A DNA stretch of 64,000 nucleotides from an uncultured Alistipes sp. Its GTDB lineage: Bacteria > Bacteroidota > Bacteroidia > Bacteroidales > Rikenellaceae. Under the pieces are notes generated by a model, which was given only the letters and a program-made list of their open reading frames with translations, did no database searches and was not told the origin of the DNA. This document shows positions 16,778 to 25,337 of the stretch, one piece after another. Location of the stretch: NCBI GenBank assembly GCA_948736885.1, contig CAPXWY010000001.1, forward strand, positions 1 to 64,000. The letters are read 5' to 3'. Numbering within the stretch: the first letter of the stretch is position 1; each line of letters starts with the position of its first letter. A program made the position numbers and the translations under genes.

Positions 16778-18400
16778 TTATTTTTTCTGTGCGTCGTACT
16801 TCAGCGCGGCGCCGACGAACGCGACGAACAACGGCGAGGGGCTCTGAACGGTACTCTTGTACTCGGGGTGGTACTGCGTCCCGACGAACCAGGGATGCCC
16901 TTCGATTTCGACCACCTCGACGAGCCCCGTATCGGGATTGATGCCCACGGCGTTCATCCCGGCGTTCTCGAACTGCGCCAAATAATCGCTGTTGAACTCG
17001 TAACGGTGGCGGTGACGCTCCGAAACGTTGAGCTTGCCGTAAGCGGCGGCGACCCGCGAACCCTTCTTCAGCTGACAGGGATAGGCCCCCAGACGCATGG
17101 TGCCGCCCTTGGCCGTGACCCCTTTCTGCTCCTCCATCAGGTCGATGACGGGATGCGGCGTAGGCTCCATCTCGCTGGAATTGGCGTCGGCGAGGCCCAG
17201 CACGTTGCGGGCGAACTCGATGACGGCGCACTGCATGCCGAGACAGATGCCAAGGAACGGAATATTGTTCTCGCGCGCGAAACGCACGGCTTCGATCTTG
17301 CCCTCGATGCCCCGGTTGCCGAAACCGGGCGCGACGAGGATGCCGGCCATCTTGCCCAGCTGGGCTTCGACGTTGTCGCGGGTGATTTTCTCGGAATTGA
17401 CGTAGCGCAGCTTGACCTTGCAGTCGTTCATGGCCCCGGCGTGGACGAACGATTCGCAGATGGACTTGTAAGCGTCGGGCAGTTCGGTGTACTTGCCGAC
17501 CAAGGCGATTTCGACCCGCCGCGACGGATGCTTGACGCGCTCCACGAAATCGCTCCAGGCAGCCATGTCGGGCTCCTGCTCGGAGGGCAGGCTGAGCTTG
17601 TCGAGCACCACCTCGTCGAGGTGCTGGGCGTGCATGCGCAAAGGCACCTCGTAGATGGTGGGCACGTCGATGGACTCCATGACGGCGTTGGCGTCGACGT
17701 TGCAGAACAGCGCGACCTTGCGCCGCAGGGCGGGCGTGAGCGGATGTTCGGTGCGCAGCACAAGGATGTCGGGCTGCAAGCCGTTCTCCAGCAGCGCCTT
17801 GACCGAATGCTGCGTGGGCTTGGTCTTCAGCTCGCCCGAAGCGGCCATGTAAGGGATGAGCGTAAGGTGGACGAGGGCCGTATTGCGGTGGCCGAGCTGG
17901 TAGCGCAGCTGACGCACCGATTCGATGAACGGCAGCGATTCGATGTCGCCGACCGTACCGCCGATCTCGGTGATGATGACGTCGTACTTCTTGGTCTGGC
18001 CGAGGAGCTGGATGCGCCGCTTGATTTCGTCGGTGATGTGGGGAATGACCTGCACGGTCTTGCCGAGGTACTCGCCCTTGCGCTCCTTCTCGATGACGCT
18101 TTTGTAAATCTTGCCCGTCGTGACGTTGTTGGCCTTGGACGTGGGATGGTCCGTGAAGCGTTCGTAATGGCCCAGGTCGAGGTCGGTCTCGGCTCCGTCT
18201 TCGGTGACGTAGCACTCGCCGTGCTCGTAGGGATTGAGCGTTCCGGGGTCGACGTTGATATAGGGATCGAGCTTCTGGATGGTGACCGAGTAACCGCGCG
18301 CCTGCAGCAGCCGGGCGATGGAGGCGGAGATGATGCCCTTGCCGAGCGACGAAGCGACGCCGCCCGTGACGAAGATGTACTTGGGTTTCGAGAGTTTCAT
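16778..18400 (-). CDS. pyrG: CTP synthase
   Basis: A 540-residue protein of normal length. The N-terminal amidoligase domain begins [17 protein letters not shown] and holds the ATP/UTP-binding segments, including [20 protein letters not shown]. The C-terminal glutaminase carries GICLGMQ with the catalytic Cys, and PHPVIDLM; the His-Glu pair lies near the HPEYKS segment. It makes CTP from UTP, ATP and glutamine. It lies 12 nt after the DUF349 gene and 15 nt before yidC, in one apparent operon. Confidence 0.98.
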   Translation of the reverse strand: MKLSKPKYIFVTGGVASSLGKGIISASIARLLQARGYSVTIQKLDPYINVDPGTLNPYEHGECYVTEDGAETDLDLGHYERFTDHPTSKANNVTTGKIYKSVIEKERKGEYLGKTVQVIPHITDEIKRRIQLLGQTKKYDVIITEIGGTVGDIESLPFIESVRQLRYQLGHRNTALVHLTLIPYMAASGELKTKPTQHSVKALLENGLQPDILVLRTEHPLTPALRRKVALFCNVDANAVMESIDVPTIYEVPLRMHAQHLDEVVLDKLSLPSEQEPDMAAWSDFVERVKHPSRRVEIALVGKYTELPDAYKSICESFVHAGAMNDCKVKLRYVNSEKITRDNVEAQLGKMAGILVAPGFGNRGIEGKIEAVRFARENNIPFLGICLGMQCAVIEFARNVLGLADANSSEMEPTPHPVIDLMEEQKGVTAKGGTMRLGAYPCQLKKGSRVAAAYGKLNVSERHRHRYEFNSDYLAQFENAGMNAVGINPDTGLVEVVEIEGHPWFVGTQYHPEYKSTVQSPSPLFVAFVGAALKYDAQKK

Positions 18401-18412
18401 ATTGGATGTATG

Positions 18413-20500
18413 CTATTCGTTGCTGGTGGACGGCCCGGAGACAGGACGGTCGATTTCGCGTATCTTCTCGACGGTGGCAGCTATCTCGTCGCGCAGGCGG
18501 GCGATTTTGGCCTCGACATCGGCGATGAGTTTGTCGGCTCCCTTAGAGCGGGCGAAGAACCCGATGTTGTTTTCGAGCTGCGCGGCTTCCTGCTCCAGCT
18601 GGCGGACGCGCCCCGCGAGCGTCTCGCGCTCGGAGCGGAGCCGGCCCTCGCCGGAAGCCTTGAGCGAAGAAACCTTCTCGCGGAAACGGTTCAGCTGCCG
18701 GTCGCGCTCGGAACCCCGCACGGCGCGGAACAGCGCGTCGACAACTTCCTTGTAACGCTTCTGCAAAGTCTCCTTGTGCTTGATGGGCACGAAACCGATT
18801 TCGCCCCACCGTCGCTGGAAATCGCGGATAAGGTCGTAGCCGCCCTGCCGGACCTCGGCCGCCTGCATCTCGTCGAGCAGGGCGAGCTTCTTCTGCAAAT
18901 TCTCCTCCTGCTCGCCGCCGACCGACGCGAAGTGGGCGCTCTTGCGCTCGAAGAAGCGGTCGCAGGCAGCGCGGAAACGTTTCCAGAGGGCGTCGGAATG
19001 ACGGCGCGAAACGGCGCCGATTTCTTTCCAGCGGGCCTGCAAGGCGATAAGTTCGTCGGTGGCCTTCTTCCACTCCTCGCTGTTCATCAACGATTCGGCC
19101 GCCTCGCACAACTCGCTTTTGAGCTGGAAGTTATGGTCCATTTCGGTCTTGAGCCCGGCGAAGAAGCGACGCTTGGCGTCGTAGAACTTGTCGCAGGCGG
19201 TGCGGAACCGTTCGTAAATCCGGGTATTGTCTTTCTTGGGCGCGAAGCCGATGGTCTTCCAGGTCTGCTGAATGGCGAGCAGCCGTTCGCTGGCGCGGTT
19301 CCACTCCTTGCGGGCGGAGAGAGGCTGCGAAAGCAGTTCTTCGCAGGCGGCGCAAAGCTCAGTCTTAAGTTCGAGGTTCTTCAGTTGCTCGGCTTTCAGG
19401 GCGTCGAAATACTCCTGGTGCAGCTTGTTGATGCGCGAAGATGCCGCCTTGAAGCGCTCCCACAAAGTCTCCTTGAACTCGTGGGCCACGGGGCCCGTCT
19501 CGCGCCACTCGTCGTGGAGCTTCTGCAGCCTGCGGGAAGCCTCGACGATCGACGGTTCGAGCAGCAGCGCCTCGGCCTGCTCGCAAAGGGCGACTTTCTG
19601 CTCGTAGTTCTTCTTGAGGTCAAGGTCACGCAGCTCCTTGTTTATCTTGATGAAACCGTAGAAATTCTCGACATGGAGGTTGTAGGTCTCCCACAAATCC
19701 TTGACATGGGCCTGCGGCACGATGCCGGTCTCTTTCCAGCGGGCCTGCAGGTCGCGGAACCGGGCAAAGGTGTGGTTGAGCGTTTCGTCGGAAGAAACCA
19801 GTTCCTTGAGTTCCTCGATGATGGCCAGCTTGGTGCGCAGGTTGTTCTCTTTCTCGGCTTCGAGGTTGGCGATGAATTCGTCGCGGCGGGCGCGGTAGTC
19901 CTTGAAAAGTTCCTTGAAGCGCGTTTCGAGTCCGTCGACCGGGGCCACGAAACTCTCCTCGGGCTCGCCCGATTCGACGAACGCACGGCGGACGGCTTCG
20001 ACCTCGGCGCGGCGAATCCGGTAGAATGCGATTTTCAGCGCTTCGACCTCGCGGCGGATGGCCTGGACGGGCCGCTCGGAAAGCAGGCGGGCGAAGAGGG
20101 CCAACAGCTCCTCCTTGGTCTTGCCTGCGAAAGTCTCGGCCGCAGGCTGCGCTTCAGCTTCGCTCTCCTCGGCGGTCTCGCCCTCGATTTCGAGCCCGGC
20201 ATCGCGGGCGGCCAGCGCGGCGTCCTCCTCCGAAAAATCGACCTCGGGCAGCTTCTCCGTCTCCTCAGCGGCCGCGTCGGCGGCTCCGACGCTTTCGGCC
20301 TTGATACGGGGACGCCGGGCCCGCGGAGCCTGCTCCCCGGCGGAGAGGGTCTTTTCGGGTGCCGCAAGCGTATCGGGTGACGTTTCAGTCAGTTCGGTCA
20401 TTTCGGCCTGCGGCCCGGCCGCAGGAACGTTCAGCGCATCTTCGGCCGCAGGGCCGGCATGCTCCTCGGGAGCCTGGAGAAGAGGATTTACGGTAGCCAT
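18413..20500 (-). CDS. DUF349 repeat protein
   Basis: A 695-residue acidic protein starting at the ATG at 20500 (MATVNPLLQ); codons upstream to 20686 lack coding character. Residues 1-150 are low-complexity, rich in Ala and Glu. The rest holds about six tandem DUF349 units of 70-80 residues, each with an aromatic block such as ARWKETG or DEWRETG and a partner such as LWERFKAA. The C-terminal 90 residues form a coiled coil. DUF349 proteins are predicted all-helical; their function is not firmly known. First gene of the set with pyrG and yidC. Confidence 0.85.
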   Translation of the reverse strand: MATVNPLLQAPEEHAGPAAEDALNVPAAGPQAEMTELTETSPDTLAAPEKTLSAGEQAPRARRPRIKAESVGAADAAAEETEKLPEVDFSEEDAALAARDAGLEIEGETAEESEAEAQPAAETFAGKTKEELLALFARLLSERPVQAIRREVEALKIAFYRIRRAEVEAVRRAFVESGEPEESFVAPVDGLETRFKELFKDYRARRDEFIANLEAEKENNLRTKLAIIEELKELVSSDETLNHTFARFRDLQARWKETGIVPQAHVKDLWETYNLHVENFYGFIKINKELRDLDLKKNYEQKVALCEQAEALLLEPSIVEASRRLQKLHDEWRETGPVAHEFKETLWERFKAASSRINKLHQEYFDALKAEQLKNLELKTELCAACEELLSQPLSARKEWNRASERLLAIQQTWKTIGFAPKKDNTRIYERFRTACDKFYDAKRRFFAGLKTEMDHNFQLKSELCEAAESLMNSEEWKKATDELIALQARWKEIGAVSRRHSDALWKRFRAACDRFFERKSAHFASVGGEQEENLQKKLALLDEMQAAEVRQGGYDLIRDFQRRWGEIGFVPIKHKETLQKRYKEVVDALFRAVRGSERDRQLNRFREKVSSLKASGEGRLRSERETLAGRVRQLEQEAAQLENNIGFFARSKGADKLIADVEAKIARLRDEIAATVEKIREIDRPVSGPSTSNE

Positions 20501-20548
20501 CTCAATCACTTTTAGGTCGGTTCCCGGCCGCTGAGCCGAGGAATCTTG

Positions 20549-20556
20549 CAAATATA
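20549..20556 (-). promoter_or_regulatory. -7 box upstream of the DUF349-pyrG-yidC operon
   Basis: Minus-strand TATATTTG matches the Bacteroidetes -7 consensus, 48 nt before the start codon at 20500. No TTG occurs at the expected 19-21 bp distance, so only half of the promoter is convincing. Confidence 0.45.
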
Positions 20557-20642
20557 GCCATTTTTCCCGGGCCGCCGCACGATTTCCGGGGAAAATTCGT
20601 ATCTTCGCATAAGCGACGGAGCAAGAACCGAAACAACGAACG

Positions 20643-21308
20643 ATGACAAAACACCGCATCCTGCTGGTCGACGACGAAGCCGACATCCTGGAATTCGTGC
20701 GCTACAACCTGCTCAAAGAGGGCTACGAGGTCCACACGGCCTCGAACGGCGCCGAAGCGCTGGAGGTCGCCGCCGCGACCCGCCCCCACCTGATCCTGCT
20801 GGACCGGATGATGCCCGTCATGGACGGTGCGGAGACGTGCCGGGCCATCCGCCGCGACCCGCGCCTGCGCGGCACGATAGTGGTGTTCCTCTCGGCGCTG
20901 GGCGAGGAAGAGCAGCAGCTGACAGGATTCGGAGTGGGTGCCGACGACTATCTGGTGAAGCCCATCCGGATGAAGCTGCTGGTGAGCCGCGTCAAGGCGA
21001 TACTGAACCGCATAGACAGCCAGCCCGCACCGCCGCAGCCGGGCATCGCAATAGACCGCGAGCGCTACACGGCCACATGCGACGGCCGCGAAATAACCCT
21101 GCCGCGCAAGGAGTTCGCCCTGCTGGACCTGCTGATTTCCTCACCGGGAAAACTGATTCCGCGCGAAGAGATCTACGCCCGCATCTGGGGCCACGAAGTG
21201 GTGGTCGGCGACCGCACCATCGACGTCCATATCCGCAAGCTGCGCCAGAAAATCGGCGAACGCCACATCACGACGGTCAAGGGCGTGGGCTACCGTTACG
21301 AACCGTGA
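20643..21308 (+). CDS. OmpR/PhoB-family response regulator (orphan)
   Basis: A 221-residue protein. The receiver domain (residues 1-118) has the acidic pair Asp10-Asp11, phosphoacceptor Asp54 (LLDRMMP) and the conserved Lys in YLVKPIRM. The winged-helix DNA-binding domain (about 130-221) has LPRKEFALLDLL, GDRTIDVHIRKLRQKIG and the closing VKGVGYRYEP. It binds promoters when phosphorylated. No histidine kinase is adjacent: upstream is the divergent DUF349 gene and downstream is ackA with its own promoter. The partner kinase must be elsewhere. Confidence 0.92.
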   Translation: MTKHRILLVDDEADILEFVRYNLLKEGYEVHTASNGAEALEVAAATRPHLILLDRMMPVMDGAETCRAIRRDPRLRGTIVVFLSALGEEEQQLTGFGVGADDYLVKPIRMKLLVSRVKAILNRIDSQPAPPQPGIAIDRERYTATCDGREITLPRKEFALLDLLISSPGKLIPREEIYARIWGHEVVVGDRTIDVHIRKLRQKIGERHITTVKGVGYRYEP

Positions 21309-21381
21309 CCGGCGTTTTTTAACGATTTTTCCACCGAAACGGGCAGAAATTCAGACGGACGGCAACTATTTTTATCGTAAA

Positions 21382-21412
21382 TTTGTGCACTCGCAAAAAA
21401 TAGCTACATTTA
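21382..21412 (+). promoter_or_regulatory. ackA promoter
   Basis: TTTG (21382-21385), a 19-bp spacer and TACATTTA (21405-21412) fit the Bacteroidetes consensus with one mismatch. Transcription would start near 21418, 28 nt before the ATG. Confidence 0.65.
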
Positions 21413-21445
21413 ACTTATCAATCTTTAACACGAAGAAATAACGAC

Positions 21446-22648
21446 ATGGTAATATTGGTACTCAACTGCGGTTCCTCGTCGATCAAATACCAGGTAATCG
21501 ACATGGAAGCGGCATCGAGCGAACTGCTCGCAAAAGGCCTCGTAGAACGCATCGGACTTGCGGAGGGCGACCTGACCCACAAACCCGTGGGCAAAGAGAA
21601 ATTCGAGCTGCACCGGCCGATTCCGGACCACACGACGGGCATCGAGCTGGTCATGGCGGCCCTGACCGACCCCCGGCACGGGGTCATCGGCTCGCTCGAC
21701 GAGCTGAAAGCCGTAGGCCACCGCGTGGCGCACGGCGGCGAATTCTTCCCGCAGAGCTGCCTGGTCAACGAAGACACGAAAGAGAAGATACGTTCGCTGT
21801 GCCAGATAGCGCCGCTGCACAATCCGGCGAGCTTAGAGGGCATACACGCCATCGAGAAGGTCCTGCCGGGCGTGCCGCAGGTCACGGTGTTCGACACGTC
21901 GTTCCACCAGACCATCCCGGCCGTGAACTACATGTACGCCCTGCCCTACGAATACTACGAGAAATACCGGGTCCGCAAATACGGATTCCACGGCACGAGC
22001 CACAAATACGTTGCCCGCGCGGGTGCGAAGTTGGCGGGCATCGACCCCGACCGCTCGAAAATCATCACATGCCACATCGGCAACGGCGGTTCGGTGACAG
22101 CCGTGCTCAACGGCCGCTCGTTCGACACCTCGATGGGCTTCTCGCCGCTGGACGGTCTGGTCATGGGCACGCGCTGCGGCCAGGTCGACGCGAGTGCCAT
22201 CACGTTCATCGGCGAAAAAGAGGGAATGAGCTACGCCGAGCTCGACACGATGATGAACAAGAAATCGGGCGTCATGGGGCTGACGGGCATATCGAGCGAC
22301 ATGCGCGACATCGACCGCGCCTATGACGAAGGCAACCCGCGGGCCATCCTCGCGCGCGACATGTACTACAACCGCATCAAGAAATTCGTGGGCGAGTACG
22401 CGGCCGAAATGGGCGGTGTAGACCTCATCGTATTCACGGGCGGCGTAGGCGAAAATTCGGCCGAAATGCGCGAATCGGTCTGCACGGGGCTGGAATTCAT
22501 GGGCGTACGCTTCGACAGGAACGCCAACGCCGGAGCCCGCGGAGTGGACAAAATCCTTTCGGCGGCCGACTCGAAAGTGAAAGTGGCGGTCGTAGCCACG
22601 AACGAAGAGCTGGTCATCGCCACGGACACGTACAATTTGGTGAAATGA
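21446..22648 (+). CDS. ackA: Acetate kinase
   Basis: A 400-residue protein of typical length. Family signatures visible: N-terminal VLVLNCGSSSIKYQ-type block (ILVLNCGSSSIK), VFDTSFHQTIPAVNYMYALP, KYGFHGTSHKYV, ITCHIGNGGS, MGFSPLDGLVMGTRCG and FTGGVGENS. It interconverts acetyl phosphate plus ADP and acetate plus ATP. The usual partner pta is not next to it; instead ptb and buk follow after a repeat-filled gap of about 450 bp. Confidence 0.98.
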   Translation: MVILVLNCGSSSIKYQVIDMEAASSELLAKGLVERIGLAEGDLTHKPVGKEKFELHRPIPDHTTGIELVMAALTDPRHGVIGSLDELKAVGHRVAHGGEFFPQSCLVNEDTKEKIRSLCQIAPLHNPASLEGIHAIEKVLPGVPQVTVFDTSFHQTIPAVNYMYALPYEYYEKYRVRKYGFHGTSHKYVARAGAKLAGIDPDRSKIITCHIGNGGSVTAVLNGRSFDTSMGFSPLDGLVMGTRCGQVDASAITFIGEKEGMSYAELDTMMNKKSGVMGLTGISSDMRDIDRAYDEGNPRAILARDMYYNRIKKFVGEYAAEMGGVDLIVFTGGVGENSAEMRESVCTGLEFMGVRFDRNANAGARGVDKILSAADSKVKVAVVATNEELVIATDTYNLVK

Positions 22649-22823
22649 ATAAATTGAAATAAAGTACAAAAAAGTCCTCACTCGACGTCGTAGCCGTTAA
22701 ACGGAGGACGGACTAAAAGCGTCGACGCAGGGGCCGGTTTGCTTGCAAACCCGCGAATAGGCGCCCGAAGTAGCGTTAGTCCGTCCGTAGTAGGCGGAGA
22801 CGTCTGTGAGGAGAGGTTAACTG

Positions 22824-22895
22824 CGCTTCGCTTGTTTTTCTCCTCCTTGCGAGGCATAGTCCGCAAAGCGGTCTCTGCTCTCGCTGCGAGCGTCG
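22824..22895 (+). repeat. 72-bp dispersed element, copy 1
   Basis: This segment matches the reverse complement of 47929-47999 at most positions, including CTCCTCCTTGC-type, GCATAG and GCTGCGAGCGTCG blocks. In both places it lies within 130 bp of a CAGAATGACA element. Confidence 0.7.
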
Positions 22896-23017
22896 ATTTT
22901 TCCGCCGCTTTTTGCCGGAACAAAAAGCGGCAAAACAACGCCGGAGCGGAGCTCGGAAAGCTACAACATTCCGCAAGATTGCTACGGGTTTGACAGTCTT
23001 TGCAATGACGGAGAAGC

Positions 23018-23045
23018 AGATTCTTCGCTAACGCTCAGAATGACA
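23018..23045 (+). repeat. CAGAATGACA repeat copy
   Basis: AGATTCTTCGCTAACGCTCAGAATGACA, with a degraded sister copy (GTCTTTGCAATGAC) just upstream at 22996-23009. Same family as 7291-7329 and 60537-60568. Confidence 0.6.
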
Positions 23046-23102
23046 AACGGGGAACTCCGAACGACACCGGGAACGACAAAACAAAACACTAAACAGATAA
23101 CC

Positions 23103-24008
23103 ATGATTCAACATCTTACCGAAATCGTCGAAGAGGCGAGAAAGAAAGGCCGCAAACGGCTGGCCGTAGCCTACGGGCAGGACGCCCACACGCTGGAGGC
23201 AGTCTACGAAGCCTATAAGGAAGGGTTGGTCGAACCGACCCTCTACGGCGAAAAGGCCGTCATCGAAGAAGTGTGCCGCGAACACGGCATCGACATCAAC
23301 GCGTTCAACATCGTCGACGAAAAGAACGACATGAAGTGCGTGCAGCAGGCCGTGGCGGCCGTCGTGGCGGGCAACGCCGACGTGCTGATGAAAGGCCTGG
23401 TGTCGACCGACAAGTACATGCGCGGGATTCTGAACAAGGAAGCGGGCCTCTTTCCCCCGAAAGGCGTGCTGAGCCACGTGTCGATTTCGGAGATGCCCTG
23501 CTACCACAAGCTGCTCGTCATGTCGGACGTGGCGGTGATTCCGCAGCCCGACTTCAAACAGAAGATGAAGCAAATCGGCTACCTCGCGCAGACGGCCAAC
23601 CTGCTGGGCGTCGAGACCCCGAAAATCGCCTGCATCGCCCCGTCGGAACAGGTGCTGCCGAACGTCGTGTCGTCGACCGAGGGCGCACTGCTGGCCAAGA
23701 TGGGCGACCGCGGCCAGCTGGGCAACGTCATCGTGGACGGTCCTCTGTCGTTGGACGTGGCGCTGTTCAAGGAGGTGGCCGAGCACAAGAAAGTCAAGGG
23801 TTCGTCGGTCGCCGGAGATCCCGATTGCCTGCTCTTCCCCAACCTCGAATCGGCCAACGTCTTCTTCAAGTCGACGACCCACCTGTGCGGCGGCGAACTG
23901 GCCGCGATGGTCATGGGTACCAAAGTGCCGTGCGTGCTGACTTCGCGCGGCGACAGCAGCAAGACCAAACTCTACTCCATCGCACTGGCCTGCCTGGCCG
24001 CCAAATAA
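23103..24008 (+). CDS. ptb: Phosphate butyryltransferase
   Basis: A 301-residue protein of the phosphate acetyl/butyryltransferase family, short like Ptb and without the extra domains of Pta. The ATG at 23103 gives the usual N-terminus; upstream codons are in repeat DNA. Visible blocks: KRLAVAYGQDAHTLEAV, ADVLMKGLVSTDKYMRGILN, VIVDGPLSLDVALF and the C-terminal CVLTSRGDSSKTKLYSIALA. It converts butyryl-CoA (or branched acyl-CoA) and phosphate to acyl phosphate. buk follows 141 nt downstream. Confidence 0.92.
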   Translation: MIQHLTEIVEEARKKGRKRLAVAYGQDAHTLEAVYEAYKEGLVEPTLYGEKAVIEEVCREHGIDINAFNIVDEKNDMKCVQQAVAAVVAGNADVLMKGLVSTDKYMRGILNKEAGLFPPKGVLSHVSISEMPCYHKLLVMSDVAVIPQPDFKQKMKQIGYLAQTANLLGVETPKIACIAPSEQVLPNVVSSTEGALLAKMGDRGQLGNVIVDGPLSLDVALFKEVAEHKKVKGSSVAGDPDCLLFPNLESANVFFKSTTHLCGGELAAMVMGTKVPCVLTSRGDSSKTKLYSIALACLAAK

Positions 24009-24027
24009 GAGACTTCCCCGGATACCG

Positions 24028-24058
24028 CCCGGGCTTCTGCTATCGGCAGAAGCCCGGG
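24028..24058. other. Strong hairpin between ptb and buk
   Basis: A perfect 13-bp stem (24028-24040 with 24046-24058) and 5-nt loop, with no T-run. It sits 19 nt after the ptb stop. It could be an mRNA processing or stabilising structure; as a terminator it would lack the U-tract. Confidence 0.6.
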
Positions 24059-24149
24059 AACGGACCGGAGACCGCACCCGACGCCCCGCACGGCGCCATG
24101 CGGCCGGACCCGGATACCGGACCACACACCCCCAAGAACCGAGAAACCT

Positions 24150-25217
24150 ATGAGCTACAAGATTTTAGCTTTGAATCCCGGCTCCACCTCCACGAAGCTC
24201 GCGCTCTACGAAGACGAGCGCCCTTTGTTGGAACTGACCCTGCGCCACTCGACCGAGGAAGTGTCGCGCTTCGCCAACGTCATCGACCAGCTCGACTGGC
24301 GCCGCGGGCTGATTCTCGAAAGCCTGCGGGACAAAGGCTTCGGCCTCGGCGAGCTGTCGGCCGTCATCGGCCGCGGCGGACTGATACGCCCCGTCACGGC
24401 GGGCGTCTACGAGGTCAACTCGCGGATGCGCTACGACCTGCGCAACGCCCAGATGAAGCACGCCTGCAACTTAGGCGGACTGCTGGCGGCGCAAATCGCC
24501 CACATGGCCAAGGTCAAGGCCTACATCGCCGACCCGCCCGTGGTGGACGAAATGGACGACGTGGCCCGCATCACGGGGATGCCCATGTGTCCGCGCAAAC
24601 CCATCTTCCACGCACTCAACCAAAAAGCCATCGCGCGCATGCACTGCCAGCGCGAAGGACGCGTCTACGAGGAAACGAACCTGATAGTGGCCCACATGGG
24701 CGGGGGGATTTCGGTAGCGGCCCACAAGCAGGGACGCATCGTCGACGTGAACAACGCGCTGGACGGCGACGGACCGTTCGCCCCCGACCGCGCGGGCAAC
24801 ATCCCGTCGGCGGAACTGATAAAGGTCTGCTTCTCGGGCAAGTACACCAAGGACGAACTGCTGAAATTCATATCGAGCAAGGGCGGCCTCGTGGCGCTCT
24901 TAGGCACGAATTCCGTGATACAGGTCATGGAGCGCATCGGGCAGGGCGACGAGCGCGCCGCCAAGGTGCTGGACGCCATGTGCTACAACATCGCCAAACA
25001 AATCGGCGCAATGGCGGCCGCTATGGCCGGAAAGGTCGACGGCATTCTGCTGACGGGCGGCATCGCCTACAACGGGCCGATCGTCGAAGCCATCCGCGAA
25101 CGCTGCTCGTTCATCGCTCCGGTCCATGTTTACGCCGGGGAGAACGAGCTCGAAGCGCTCGCCCTCAATGCGCTGGTCGTGCTGCGCGGAGTTATCGAAC
25201 CGAAGAAATACCTGTAA
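24150..25217 (+). CDS. buk: Butyrate kinase
   Basis: A 355-residue protein of the acetokinase family, butyrate kinase branch: N-terminal ILALNPGSTSTKLALYEDE, GRGGLIRPV, HMGGGISVAAHKQGRIVDVNNALDGDGPFAPDRAG, and ILLTGGIAYN near the end. It forms butyrate (or branched-chain acids) and ATP from the acyl phosphate made by Ptb. It lacks the butyryl-CoA synthesis genes next to it, so the acyl-CoA comes from elsewhere in the genome. Confidence 0.96.
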   Translation: MSYKILALNPGSTSTKLALYEDERPLLELTLRHSTEEVSRFANVIDQLDWRRGLILESLRDKGFGLGELSAVIGRGGLIRPVTAGVYEVNSRMRYDLRNAQMKHACNLGGLLAAQIAHMAKVKAYIADPPVVDEMDDVARITGMPMCPRKPIFHALNQKAIARMHCQREGRVYEETNLIVAHMGGGISVAAHKQGRIVDVNNALDGDGPFAPDRAGNIPSAELIKVCFSGKYTKDELLKFISSKGGLVALLGTNSVIQVMERIGQGDERAAKVLDAMCYNIAKQIGAMAAAMAGKVDGILLTGGIAYNGPIVEAIRERCSFIAPVHVYAGENELEALALNALVVLRGVIEPKKYL

Positions 25218-25238
25218 GCAGCCGTTCGGCACAAGAAA

Positions 25239-25276
25239 GGCGGGCCGGGGATGGATTTCCCCGGCCCGCCCTGTTT
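25239..25276 (+). terminator. Terminator between convergent buk and the PUL
   Basis: A perfect 12-bp GC-rich stem (25239-25250 with 25259-25270), 8-nt loop, followed by CTGTTT. It lies 21 nt past buk and can serve both converging transcripts, although the T-run is short. Confidence 0.75.
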
Positions 25277-25337
25277 CCACGGCCCGCAGCCCGGCATCGC
25301 CGGACCGCAGGCCGCTCTGCTTCGGGGCACCGAACCC

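Larger units (their letters stand above)
22649..23102. repeat. Repeat-rich gap between ackA and ptb
   Basis: 454 bp with no convincing gene. It holds an inverted pair CCTCACTCGAC/GTCCGTCC-like segments near 22677-22800, a 72-bp element (22824-22895) shared in inverted orientation with 47929-47999, an inverted pair CCGCTTTTTGCCGG/CAAAAAGCGG near 22910-22930, and the CAGAATGACA repeat (23018-23045). An 86-codon open frame on the minus strand (22678-22938) is taken to be repeat translation. Confidence 0.7.

Noticed and set aside
16868..20380. A 1170-codon open frame on the plus strand across pyrG and the DUF349 gene
   Set aside because: Antisense to pyrG and DUF349 coding DNA; no family features.
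22678..22938. An 86-codon minus-strand open frame in the ackA-ptb gap
   Set aside because: It covers the dispersed element and other repeats; the similar peptide at 47.9 kb follows from the repeat, not from a gene.
22649..23102. Possible CRISPR array or integron site, because of repeated short motifs
   Set aside because: No regular repeat-spacer spacing; repeats are few and of different kinds.
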